DNA of 64,000 bases, taken from assembly GCF_036880985.1 (NCBI RefSeq), contig NZ_JBAJNO010000009.1:2640501-2704500 (forward strand). Reading direction: 5' to 3'. This document shows positions 54,264 through 63,099 of the stretch, piece after piece (positions within the stretch are counted from its first letter, which is position 1; each line of letters begins with the position of its first letter). The notes beneath the pieces are model-generated. The model did no database searches and had not been told where the DNA came from. It saw only the letters and a list, made by a program, of their open reading frames with translations. Position numbers and translations under genes: made by a program. The stretch is from Limibacter armeniacum (lineage in GTDB: Bacteria > Bacteroidota > Bacteroidia > Cytophagales > Flammeovirgaceae).

Positions 54264-55532
54264 TTATAACCTGTCTGTAATTACTTCTTTAGGGAGGATA
54301 CTTTTCACATCGTAAAGTACCGTGCCATGTCCGTTTTTAAGTGCATTCCAGTCCACATCCTTGTACGCGTCATGACCTACAGTCAGAATGATGGCATCGT
54401 AGCCTGAACCAAGTTTGTCAACTAGTTCGATTCCGTACTCTTCTTCTACTTCTTTCTTGGACGCATATGGATCATGTACATCAACCTGAATACCGAAACC
54501 CTGTAGCTCAGAGATCACATCGATGACACGTGAGTTACGGATATCTGGGCAATTTTCCTTGAATGTAATACCCATCACCAATGCTTTGGCTCCTTTTACT
54601 GCATGTCCTTCTCTTACCATCAGTTTCACCACCTGATTGGCTACATGCAGACCCATATTGTCATTGATTCTTCTTCCGGAAAGGATTACCTGAGGGTGAT
54701 AGCCTACGCTTTCCGCCTTGTGAGTCAGGTAGTACGGGTCAACGCCAATACAGTGACCACCTACCAGTCCTGGACGGAAAGGAAGGAAATTCCATTTTGT
54801 ACCCGCAGCTTCCAAAACCTCCAAAGTATCGATCCCCAATCTGTCGAAGATCAAAGCCAGTTCGTTGGTAAAAGAAATATTAAGGTCACGTTGTGCATTC
54901 TCGATTACTTTTGCAGCTTCAGCCACTTTCAGGCAAGATGCTTTGTGAGTGCCAACCGTTACGATAGTCGCATACAGCTCATCCACAATGTCTGCAATCT
55001 CAGGAGTTGAGCCTGAAGTTACTTTCATGATGTTGTGAACTCTGTGTACATGATCTCCCGGATTAATACGCTCAGGTGAGTAACCACAGTAGAAATCTTG
55101 GTTGAATTTCATGCCGCTTACTGTTTCCAGAACAGGAACACACTCTTCTTCCGTACAGCCAGGGTATACCGTAGATTCATAGATCACAATGTTGCCTTGG
55201 CTCAATACTTTACCTACCGTCTCACTTGCTTTTTTCAGAGGAGTTAGGTCAGGCGTCTTGAATTGGGTGATAGGAGTTGGCACAGTGACGATATAGATAT
55301 CTGCATCCTTGATGTCATCCAACTGTGTAGAGTAAGAAAGGGTCGTAGCCTGCTGGAGTTCTTCTGGTGTTACTTCCAATGTGTTGTCTACACCTGATTT
55401 TAGTTCGGATACACGGCCAACATTGATATCGAAGCCTGTAACATCAAATCCATGCTTGCCGAATTCTACAGCCAAAGGCAGGCCTACATACCCTAGACCG
55501 ATAATGGCTAATTTTTTTTCCTTAATATTCAT
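54264..55532 (-). CDS. UDP-N-acetylhexosamine 6-dehydrogenase, copy 2
   Basis: A 422-residue paralogue of the protein at 36718, with the NAD motif GLGYVGLP and catalytic Cys261 in GGHCIGVDPYY. It carries all active-site segments. Base use is visibly more GC-rich than copy 1 and than the very AT-rich genes just downstream, so the two copies did not arise by a recent duplication in place. It is transcribed from a TACATTTG -7 element about 60 bp upstream. Confidence 0.92.
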   Translation of the reverse strand: MNIKEKKLAIIGLGYVGLPLAVEFGKHGFDVTGFDINVGRVSELKSGVDNTLEVTPEELQQATTLSYSTQLDDIKDADIYIVTVPTPITQFKTPDLTPLKKASETVGKVLSQGNIVIYESTVYPGCTEEECVPVLETVSGMKFNQDFYCGYSPERINPGDHVHRVHNIMKVTSGSTPEIADIVDELYATIVTVGTHKASCLKVAEAAKVIENAQRDLNISFTNELALIFDRLGIDTLEVLEAAGTKWNFLPFRPGLVGGHCIGVDPYYLTHKAESVGYHPQVILSGRRINDNMGLHVANQVVKLMVREGHAVKGAKALVMGITFKENCPDIRNSRVIDVISELQGFGIQVDVHDPYASKKEVEEEYGIELVDKLGSGYDAIILTVGHDAYKDVDWNALKNGHGTVLYDVKSILPKEVITDRL

Positions 55533-56032
55533 TGTTAGTTATAGTTTGATATAAGAATTTCTCTCGATTAGCTTAAAAAAACTTGAGGCACAAATGTAAG
55601 AAAACATATCATTCAATTGATATTTTTTAGCATAAAAAAATGATTAACAAGTACTGATTAACAAAGAGTTGAGCTTAAAAACACTGATTTATAAAGAGGT
55701 GTGAATAAGGTGTTTTCGAATAGATAGGTGTATAGGTGGAATAACAAAATATAAACAATTAACACTGAAATAGTGTTGCGGGTGACTTGTGTTATAGGAA
55801 GTTACACAAGTGTGTTTTGTACGTTTTTATATGAATTTTATGGAGGTGTGAATAAAATAAAAATAAGCATTTATACGGAAGGAAATGCAACAAAAAGCAG
55901 ATCTTGAAAATTTGACAATCAGATAGATGAGGGAGGAGTGGGATCGACAGGTAGGGGGAGGTATCCGTGATTAGGATACGTAGATTAGTATATGATATTG
56001 ATAGGATTGAGGTAACTATGGATTAAACTCCT
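55533..56032. other. 500-bp gene-free stretch
   Basis: It holds the promoter region of dehydrogenase copy 2 and the 3' region of the HTH gene. A few short hairpins are visible, for example GTATCC/GGATAC at 55961-55979. I saw no transposase remnant in the frames I checked next to the HTH gene and no terminal repeats. Confidence 0.5.
55591..55598 (-). promoter_or_regulatory. -7 element for dehydrogenase copy 2
   Basis: The minus strand reads TACATTTG, matching TANNTTTG, with no clear -33 box. Transcription would start near 55584, about 50 nt before the start codon. Confidence 0.45.
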
Positions 56033-56596
56033 CTATAAAAAGTGGAAGTATGGGTGTTGGGAGGTTATGTTTTGATGGACACAGGCAGAGTAGGTTATTA
56101 TGTTTTGCTGTAACTGTATTCGAAAAGGCTGTAGAGGTAGCCTGATTGGAAAAAGTTGTCTAGTCTGTTGAAGTAGCTGCAATAGGGGGAGTGTATGCCA
56201 ATATTGAATGGGGCGTTGGTGTAGTTTAAAGGGACTTCTTTTGCGACTTTTATATGGGAAGTATTGCCTTCTAGTTCCTCTTAGGTAGTGGTCGTACCAG
56301 TCGGAGCGCCAAGCAATATAGTATCTAGGTGTTAAAAGTTGTCGTGATTTACGTTTTCGTCTTTGCAATTTGAGGCTAACGCTCGGAACATTCTTAGGAA
56401 GAGAGCCGGCCAATACCTTACGCGCTTTGTATAGTTGGTCAGCTAGGTGGGGGAGATATTTGCCTTGAAATGAATTTCTTTTGATTTCCCGACAGATGGT
56501 AGAGCGGTGTACGTCTAGCTCACGGGCAATTTCAGCCTGTGTTTGTCCAAGCTTAAGACTAAGGGCTATATAGAGTCTGTCGACTGAGGTAAGCAT
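56033..56596 (-). CDS. IS30-type helix-turn-helix protein, stand-alone
   Basis: A 187-residue protein. Residues about 5-45 form a clear HTH_38-type domain (QTQAEIARELDVHRSTICRE), as in the N-terminus of IS30 transposases. The remainder is basic and rich in Gln, Arg and Tyr and shows no DDE catalytic domain. It may be a transposase remnant whose catalytic part is lost, or a regulator derived from one. It follows the coiled-coil gene by 57 bp with a 14-bp hairpin between. Confidence 0.65.
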   Translation of the reverse strand: MLTSVDRLYIALSLKLGQTQAEIARELDVHRSTICREIKRNSFQGKYLPHLADQLYKARKVLAGSLPKNVPSVSLKLQRRKRKSRQLLTPRYYIAWRSDWYDHYLRGTRRQYFPYKSRKRSPFKLHQRPIQYWHTLPLLQLLQQTRQLFPIRLPLQPFRIQLQQNIITYSACVHQNITSQHPYFHFL

Positions 56597-56610
56597 ATAA
56601 TTTGGTTTAT

Positions 56611-56646
56611 CCCTGTAGAGTCAAGAGATATATTGACTCTACAGGG
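56611..56646. repeat. 14-bp perfect inverted repeat between two minus-strand genes
   Basis: CCCTGTAGAGTCAA (56611-56624) and its complement (56633-56646) enclose an 8-nt loop. No T run follows on either strand. It is either an mRNA processing hairpin or a binding site for the adjacent HTH protein. Confidence 0.65.
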
Positions 56647-56653
56647 TGTTGGT

Positions 56654-57163
56654 TTATGGTGCTACAAATTCTTCTCCTTCAAAGGTGTAGCTTCTGTTGT
56701 CGCCAAAGTGGTTATTGGTAGCAAGGAATTGAGCATAGCCTCTTAATCCATCCCGAAGTGCTTTGATCTTGATATCACGCAAACGGGTATCCATAATTTT
56801 CTCGTTCTGGTTGGAGGACACATAGTCATCGCTTACTCTTTCTTGCAAGTCAGCAAGATCCTGCTGTAGGTCAGCTAGCTCTTTTTCATGATCTACTTTT
56901 TCATCAGCTAGCGTAGGGTCATCCACCATATTCTGTACGGCCGAGATCTGATGTTCCAGTTTGCTGATTCTTTTTAATAATTCTTCAAGTTCCAGTTGTT
57001 GTTTTTCAACCCGAATTTCTGAGGTAACATTTGAGTTGGCTAATACCTTTAGGAGAAAAGTCCCTTGGTCAAGACGACGTTGGGCTTTTTCTGGAGTGGG
57101 ATCAAACTTAGCGTATGTCTCTGGTGTAAAGAGATCGTCAAAATTAATATTGTGATCTGCCAA
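56654..57163 (-). CDS. Hypothetical coiled-coil protein, 169 aa
   Basis: Not recognised. The central part (about residues 50-115) is a long Leu/Glu/Gln heptad coiled coil. The C-terminal ~45 residues, with RDIKIKALRDGLRGYAQFLATN, look globular. There is no signal peptide or membrane helix. Codon use and length support a real gene. It precedes the HTH gene in the same direction and may be co-transcribed with it. Confidence 0.7.
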   Translation of the reverse strand: MADHNINFDDLFTPETYAKFDPTPEKAQRRLDQGTFLLKVLANSNVTSEIRVEKQQLELEELLKRISKLEHQISAVQNMVDDPTLADEKVDHEKELADLQQDLADLQERVSDDYVSSNQNEKIMDTRLRDIKIKALRDGLRGYAQFLATNNHFGDNRSYTFEGEEFVAP

Positions 57164-57647
57164 AGTATTATTATTTATATGGTTTAAAATAAATTAGCTG
57201 AAGGGTTTCTGAACCTTCTCTTAAAACTACTAGGGTTTTGAGCTATGATTCAAGAGGTTGTAATGAATTGCTTCACCTTTATCTAAATGTTAGAGGAATG
57301 GTTTCTTTTTTCTCAAAAGGAATTAAGCATATGCAATTTTGGATAGGAACAATGCTAATATTTTTTGGAATATAGGGTGTTTTTAGGGTTTGGACGAAGA
57401 TGGTACATAACTGATTTTATGTGAAAAAGCTTTTATAAAGTAGAGGTGGGCCTGTGTTGGTTATTAACTTGCCTGTTGGGTATTGGCTTTAACCTACATA
57501 AATAATAGAGAGGTAAGTGCATGTATAAATGCAATAGTACTTTGATGAAGTAAGACAGACGAAACGGATTGCCTCTTCAATTTCTACGGGAGGTACAATC
57601 GAATTTATCAAAAAGGAGTTAGGTTTGATTAAATCGTTGTTATGTGG
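57164..57647. other. 484-bp gene-free stretch
   Basis: The spacer between the coiled-coil gene and the SLC13 permease gene has no ORF of coding appearance. I saw no strong hairpin terminator for the permease gene and no obvious promoter pair; it presumably holds the promoter of the coiled-coil gene. Confidence 0.45.
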
Positions 57648-59420
57648 TTAGAAGTACCTAACAACCAAATATCCTATTATGGTTAAGAGGTATAATAGGG
57701 TTAAAGGCATACCAATTTTGGCAAAATCCCTAAATGTATACCCTCCAGGACCTGCAACAATCAGGTTGGTTTGATAGCCTACAGGTGTCATAAAGGCGGC
57801 AGATGCAGCAAAGGCAATGCCTAGGTAGAACGGTGTTCCTTCAACCTGCAAGTTTTCAGCAATAGAATAGGCTATTGGAAAGGATACAGAGACAGCAGCC
57901 ACATTAGTCACAAATGAGGTAATCAGTACTGTAAATAACATAAGACCAACTAGTACCATTATATTTCCATAGGGAAGAAGGTATGGCAAAGTAGCATCGG
58001 CAATCATATCGGCAGCTCCTGTACTAATAAAAAGTTGTCCAATAGCGACTGCGATAACCATTACAGTAAGTAGGTGCAAGTCCAATACTTCTCTTAGTTG
58101 TCGTAGTGTAGTAACCTTGAGAAGTACAGCTCCAAACACAACGAACATTAACCCATTAAATAATGGCAAATAGCCAAGCGCAATTAATCCAACTGTTATA
58201 AAAGTCCCCAACCAGTAAAGATTAAAACCAGTAGGTTTTTCCAAGGCAACATCTTCCATTTTGGAGAGGATATAAAGATCCTTTTTTAACATACTGATAG
58301 AGGCATTCTCGTTGGTTGCGATCATCAGTAAGTCACCATTCCTGAGTCTTAATTCTCCCAATTTTCCACTGATACCTTCTCCATTGCGGTGAACGGCAAT
58401 AATGGTTGCGTTATATTTTTTACGGAAGTTGGTGTCCTTAATTCTTAATCCTTCAAGGCTTGAGTTAGCAGGAACGGATACCTCCATGATGTGTAGTCTT
58501 TCATCAAGGCGGAAGTGTGGCGTTTTTGCCAACTCAATATTTTTATTCTCTTGTACAAGCTTTAGGATAACGTCCAAACTACCTGAGAAAATCAGGCGGT
58601 CTCCGGTACGGAATTGGAACTCTCGGCTGTTAATTAGGTTGAAGGTCTCGGTGTCCCTGATAACCTCAATCAGTGAAGCCCCTTCAAGACTACCTAAGTC
58701 GGTATTCTTGATTCGTTTTCCAATATAGCTCGAACCCTTTGTCAGTTTGACTTCGATAAAATATGAACGAAAGTGTTCTTTGATGTCTTCCTCTAGCGTA
58801 CCTCTCTTTGCCAAGTGTTTGTACCCAAACAGTTGTAGGTAAATAATACCCACAATGGTGACCAATATTCCAGGAATGATAAAGTCTGTAAACTTTAACA
58901 TTGGAATACCATTGCTTTCCAATAACCCATTTAGAACAAGGTTAGTGGAAGTACCTATCAGTGTAATCATGCCTCCCAAAATTGCAGAGAAGGAGAGAGG
59001 CATTAATAGTTTAGATGGAGATACTTTTAATTGTTTGGCTTTCTGATAGATATAGGGCATCAACATCACGACAATTGGAGTGTTGTTGAATATGGAGGAT
59101 ATAAAAGCTACAACCACATTCATTTTCAACATAAATCCTCTGCCAGACTTTGAGCTTGCAAAAAGTGAATCAAACAATTGGTTTGTATTGAAGGACTTTT
59201 GTACAATGGAAGATGCCATAATCAGCAGAAAGACAGTAAGGATTTGCTGATTGGCCAAGTTTTCCACGAGTACCTTTATGGGCATGACTTCCAAGATTAC
59301 CAGAATAGATGCAGCCCCAATAAATACAACAGAAGGACGATACTTGTCCCAAGCAAGCATTCCTACCATTGCTGTAATGGCAAACAGTACGATCCACTTA
59401 TGTAAGAGTAAGTCTAGCAT
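57648..59420 (-). CDS. SLC13 family anion permease with two TrkA-C domains
   Basis: A 590-residue transporter: N-terminal helices with NNTPIVVMLMPYIYQKAKQ, then two soluble RCK-C/TrkA-C domains (about residues 210-295 and 300-385), then a second set of helices with the repeated TNVAAVSVSFPIAYSIAE. This architecture is common in bacterial sodium/sulfate symporters. The adjacent cysN and cysD genes make sulfate the likely substrate. A terminator separates it from cysN. Confidence 0.88.
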   Translation of the reverse strand: MLDLLLHKWIVLFAITAMVGMLAWDKYRPSVVFIGAASILVILEVMPIKVLVENLANQQILTVFLLIMASSIVQKSFNTNQLFDSLFASSKSGRGFMLKMNVVVAFISSIFNNTPIVVMLMPYIYQKAKQLKVSPSKLLMPLSFSAILGGMITLIGTSTNLVLNGLLESNGIPMLKFTDFIIPGILVTIVGIIYLQLFGYKHLAKRGTLEEDIKEHFRSYFIEVKLTKGSSYIGKRIKNTDLGSLEGASLIEVIRDTETFNLINSREFQFRTGDRLIFSGSLDVILKLVQENKNIELAKTPHFRLDERLHIMEVSVPANSSLEGLRIKDTNFRKKYNATIIAVHRNGEGISGKLGELRLRNGDLLMIATNENASISMLKKDLYILSKMEDVALEKPTGFNLYWLGTFITVGLIALGYLPLFNGLMFVVFGAVLLKVTTLRQLREVLDLHLLTVMVIAVAIGQLFISTGAADMIADATLPYLLPYGNIMVLVGLMLFTVLITSFVTNVAAVSVSFPIAYSIAENLQVEGTPFYLGIAFAASAAFMTPVGYQTNLIVAGPGGYTFRDFAKIGMPLTLLYLLTIIGYLVVRYF

Positions 59421-59515
59421 ATAACCGTATATGGCGAGCTTGAAGGTTTTAATTCAAGTCCTTTTTAGTGGGAAAAAATTCTATTTAGGAAACAGGGAAG
59501 GAAAGTGAAGTCATG

Positions 59516-59553
59516 TAAAAATAGAGATGCAGCTTATTCAGACTGCATCTCTA
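59516..59553 (-). terminator. Intrinsic terminator of cysN
   Basis: A perfect 12-bp stem (59521-59532 and 59542-59553), followed on the minus strand by five T. Confidence 0.82.
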
Positions 59554-59563
59554 TGTATATAAA

Positions 59564-60835
59564 CTAATTGCGATTCATAATCATACCTGCAGCAACAGTT
59601 TCATTGGTAGAATCATCTACTAGAATAATACTACCTGTAATACGGTTGCGATTATAAGGGTCTGCCAAAAGTGGTTTGGTTGTACGGATTTTAACCCTTA
59701 CAATATCATTCATCTTAATTTCAGGATCATCTTCAACCCTATGAAGCGAATTGATATCCACTTTGTACAATACATCCTTGATCATTGCTTTTACCTCATT
59801 GGTAGTATGTTTCAATGTGTATTTTGTACGTGGAAGAGGTCCCTTGTTGTTTAACCAGCAAAGCATTACATCAACATCCTGAATGGCTTCAGGTTTGTTG
59901 TTGGTACGCACGATCATATCGCCACGGCTGATGTCAATTTCATCTTCCAAAGTCATGGTTACGGACATTGGAGGGAATGCTTCTTCTACAGGACCATTAA
60001 AAGTATCAATGCTTTTGATCTTAGACGTAAAGCCTGATGGCATTACTGTCACTTCATCGCCTGGCTTGAAAATACCACTGGAAATTCTACCTGCATAGCC
60101 ACGGTAATCATGGTATTCATCCGAATGAGGACGGATAACTGTCTGAACAGGGAAACGGCAGTCAATATAGTTATGGTCACTATCAATATGGATAGTTTCC
60201 AAAGTGTTCAGTAGCGTTTCACCCTTATACCAACTCATGGCTTCAGATTTATCCACCACATTGTCACCTTTTAAGGCACTGATTGGAATAAAGCGAATAT
60301 CTTTTACATCCAGTTTGGCAGAAAACTCTTTGTATTCTTCTACCACTTTATCAAATGCTTCTTCACTGTAATCCACCAAATCCATCTTATTAACACAGAT
60401 GATTACGTGTGGTATTTGTAGAAGAGAAGCAATAAACGAGTGACGCTTAGTCTGTTCAATTACACCTTTGCGGGCATCTACTAGAATCAGGGCAAGGTTG
60501 GCTGTAGAAGCACCTGTTACCATGTTTCTTGTATATTGGATATGACCTGGAGTGTCAGCAATGATGAACTTACGCTTTGGAGTAGCAAAGTAGCGGTAAG
60601 CCACATCAATTGTGATACCTTGTTCTCTTTCATCTTTCAAGCCATCAGTAAGGTGGGCAAGTTCAATATGCTCCAAACCTTTTCTTTCACTGGATCTTTT
60701 TACAGCATCCAGCTGATCTTCAAAAATGGACTTTGAGTCATAAAGCAAACGACCTATCAAGGTACTTTTGCCGTCATCCACACTGCCAGCTGTGGTAAAG
60801 CGAAGTAACTGTATATTTTGATTTGTCTCAGACAT
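59564..60835 (-). CDS. cysN: Sulfate adenylyltransferase subunit 1 (GTPase)
   Basis: CysN couples GTP hydrolysis to the formation of adenosine 5'-phosphosulfate by CysD. The 423-residue protein has G1 GSVDDGKST (residues 17-25), G3 DTPGH and G4 NKMD, then two EF-Tu-like beta domains. The C-terminal APS kinase domain found in NodQ-type fusions is missing, which agrees with the separate cysC. It follows cysD after about 100 bp. Confidence 0.96.
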   Translation of the reverse strand: MSETNQNIQLLRFTTAGSVDDGKSTLIGRLLYDSKSIFEDQLDAVKRSSERKGLEHIELAHLTDGLKDEREQGITIDVAYRYFATPKRKFIIADTPGHIQYTRNMVTGASTANLALILVDARKGVIEQTKRHSFIASLLQIPHVIICVNKMDLVDYSEEAFDKVVEEYKEFSAKLDVKDIRFIPISALKGDNVVDKSEAMSWYKGETLLNTLETIHIDSDHNYIDCRFPVQTVIRPHSDEYHDYRGYAGRISSGIFKPGDEVTVMPSGFTSKIKSIDTFNGPVEEAFPPMSVTMTLEDEIDISRGDMIVRTNNKPEAIQDVDVMLCWLNNKGPLPRTKYTLKHTTNEVKAMIKDVLYKVDINSLHRVEDDPEIKMNDIVRVKIRTTKPLLADPYNRNRITGSIILVDDSTNETVAAGMIMNRN

Positions 60836-60935
60836 AGTTCTTCAGAAATTTGGTACTGTAGCCTAGGGGTTCTAAGCTTTCAGTTAGTTTTAATCAAATA
60901 AAGAATTCAATGTGGTTTTTAGAAATGAGTACTTT

Positions 60936-61841
60936 CTAGAAGTAACCCTCACGCTTACGGTCTTCCATTGAAGTTTCAGAACGTTTGTCATCAGCTCTGT
61001 TTCCACGTTCAGTTTGGCGCGCAGCCGCTACTTCTGCCACAATTTTTTCCAATGTGTCAGCATCGGATTCAATTCCTCCTGTAATAGTGATATCACCTAA
61101 TGTTCTGAAGCGTACCATTTTTCTTTCCATCTGCTCTTCAGGGCGGATGGTAATATGTTCTGATACAGGCAACCAAGTATTGTTTCTCCAGATTACATCA
61201 CGTTCGTGAGCAATGTAAAGTGAAGGAATTGCAATATTTTCATTCAGAATGTATTGCCATACATCCATTTCAGTCCAGTTACTGATAGGAAATGCTCTAA
61301 AATGTTCACCTGGGTGGTGCTTACCATTAAACAGGTTCCAAAGCTCTGGACGTTGGTTTTTTGGGTCCCATTGGCCGAATTCATCTCTGTGTGAGAAGAA
61401 GCGTTCTTTGGCACGAGCCTTTTCTTCGTCTCTTCTACCACCACCGATACATACATCGAAGCCGTTTTCTTCAATTGTATCAAGCAGTGTTGTTGTCTGT
61501 AACCTGTTTCGGCTAGCGTCTTTCCCTGTCTCTTCCCTTACTCGCCCTTCCTGAATAGAACGCTCTACAGAACCCACTACTAACTTGACACCAAGTTCTT
61601 CTACAAGGTCATCACGAAACTTGATGGTTTCTGGAAAGTTGTGACCTGTATCAACATGGAAAAGGGTAAATGGAATTTTAGCAGGGTAGAAAGCCTTGCG
61701 AGCCAAATGTGTTACTACAATGGAGTCTTTACCTCCTGAAAATAAGATTGCCGGGTTTTCGAATTGGGCAAAAACCTCTCTAAGGACGTAAATGGCTTCT
61801 GCCTCTAATTCTTTTAGGTGGTTCAAATAATATTTACTCAT
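60936..61841 (-). CDS. cysD: Sulfate adenylyltransferase subunit 2
   Basis: CysD is the catalytic ATP sulfurylase subunit, related to PAPS reductases. The PP-loop FSGGKDS lies at about residues 34-40 of the preferred start (MSKYYLNHLKELEAEA, ATG 61841); an upstream ATG at 61856 would add five residues. FPISNWTEMDVWQYI and the RFRTLGD segment are typical. It is followed by cysN. Confidence 0.95.
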   Translation of the reverse strand: MSKYYLNHLKELEAEAIYVLREVFAQFENPAILFSGGKDSIVVTHLARKAFYPAKIPFTLFHVDTGHNFPETIKFRDDLVEELGVKLVVGSVERSIQEGRVREETGKDASRNRLQTTTLLDTIEENGFDVCIGGGRRDEEKARAKERFFSHRDEFGQWDPKNQRPELWNLFNGKHHPGEHFRAFPISNWTEMDVWQYILNENIAIPSLYIAHERDVIWRNNTWLPVSEHITIRPEEQMERKMVRFRTLGDITITGGIESDADTLEKIVAEVAAARQTERGNRADDKRSETSMEDRKREGYF

Positions 61842-62267
61842 GATTACTTCGGCCAATTAAGTTTAGTTTTTCAGATCACTTGATTTATTCCTGCCCTAAG
61901 AAAGTTAGTGTAACCTCCTTGATCTATATTATTAATGCTCAGAAACTAATTAATAATACAAATGTTTTATTAAAATAACACAAAGAGTATTCACACACTA
62001 TGTTATTGGTGATTCTAATTGTATTATACTAATAACATTTTACATAAAAATATATTATTAACCTTTACCTCTTCTTCAAAGTCAATTCAAATGATCCATT
62101 GTTATTACTCTATTATTTCCATAGAGTAAGTGTCAAATATAAGCCAAGTTTACAATGATTTGAAGAAATGAAAGAAATATTAAGATAAAATTTATAGATA
62201 AAGGTAATTCAATATCAATTCCTTGTAAGTATAGAAAGCATACAAAAGGTAATTAACACTGAAGAAA
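61842..62267. other. 426-bp gene-free stretch between cysC and cysD
   Basis: Very AT-rich. It holds a spaced 8-bp inverted repeat (ATGTTATT at 62000-62007, complement at 62031-62038) and a 7-bp hairpin (ACTCTAT at 62107-62113, complement at 62121-62127). No gene or known riboswitch was recognised. It is the likely control region of cysDN. Confidence 0.5.
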
Positions 62268-62861
62268 TTAGAGCTTTTTGCTGATAGCTGTCCATAGTTG
62301 CTCGATCGCTTCTTCAACAGTATACTGATCGGAAAGAATTTCAACATCAGGATTTTCAGGTGCTTCAAAAGGTGAGGAGATACCTGTGAAGTTGGAGATT
62401 TCACCAGCTCTTGCCTTTTTGTAAAGTCCCTTTACGTCTCTTTGTTCACATACTTCCAATGGACAATTCACAAATACTTCTACAAAATTGTCAGCTTCGA
62501 CAATATCTCTTACTTTTTGTCTGTCTTTAGCAAATGGAGAAACAAAAGCTGACAGTGTAACTACCCCAGCGTCAACGAAAAGGTTAGCCACTTCACCAAT
62601 TCTGCGAATGTTTTCTTCTCTACTTTCGTCCGAGAAATCAAGGTCTTTGTTGAGACCACTTCTCACATTGTCTCCGTCCAAAATATAGGTATGGACTCCG
62701 TTTTCGTGTAGTTTAGCTTCTAGCGCATTAGCAATAGTGGATTTTCCAGAACCTGAAAGACCCGTAAACCAAATAACGAAAGAGCGATGCCCGATTTGTT
62801 TATTACGGTCTTCTTTACGCACCTTATAATCGTGCGGAATGATATGGAGTTTCTCTGCCAT
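62268..62861 (-). CDS. cysC: Adenylylsulfate kinase
   Basis: CysC phosphorylates APS at the 3' position to give PAPS, used for reduction or for sulfotransferases. A 197-residue P-loop kinase: Walker A GLSGSGKST at residues 34-42, DGDNVRSGLNKDLDFS and FVSPFAKDRQKVRDI. The gene is upstream of cysD on the same strand but separated from it by 426 bp. Confidence 0.97.
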   Translation of the reverse strand: MAEKLHIIPHDYKVRKEDRNKQIGHRSFVIWFTGLSGSGKSTIANALEAKLHENGVHTYILDGDNVRSGLNKDLDFSDESREENIRRIGEVANLFVDAGVVTLSAFVSPFAKDRQKVRDIVEADNFVEVFVNCPLEVCEQRDVKGLYKKARAGEISNFTGISSPFEAPENPDVEILSDQYTVEEAIEQLWTAISKKL

Positions 62862-63053
62862 CGTATGATAAATCTTAATTTAAGATTGATTAGGTATCCA
62901 AATATTCATTAAGTGTTACCTGTGTATAGGAAATTTGCAAGGTAATAAAACATTGTATTTTATAATTAAGTACTAAGACAAAAGATTTAAACTTAGTCTC
63001 TTAACCTCTTGCGGTTAGATTGTATTAACAAATGAAGTAAAAGGCATGAAAAA

Positions 63054-63077
63054 GGCTGCCCAACTAATTGGGCAGCC
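63054..63077 (-). terminator. Intrinsic terminator of rfbB
   Basis: A perfect 10-bp GC-rich stem (GGCTGCCCAA at 63054-63063, complement at 63068-63077). On the minus strand five T follow. Confidence 0.88.
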
Positions 63078-63099
63078 ATCATTTGGATCAATTTCGTTT

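Noticed and set aside
56033-56596. Intact IS30 insertion sequence
   Set aside because: No DDE catalytic domain and no terminal inverted repeats or target duplication were found.
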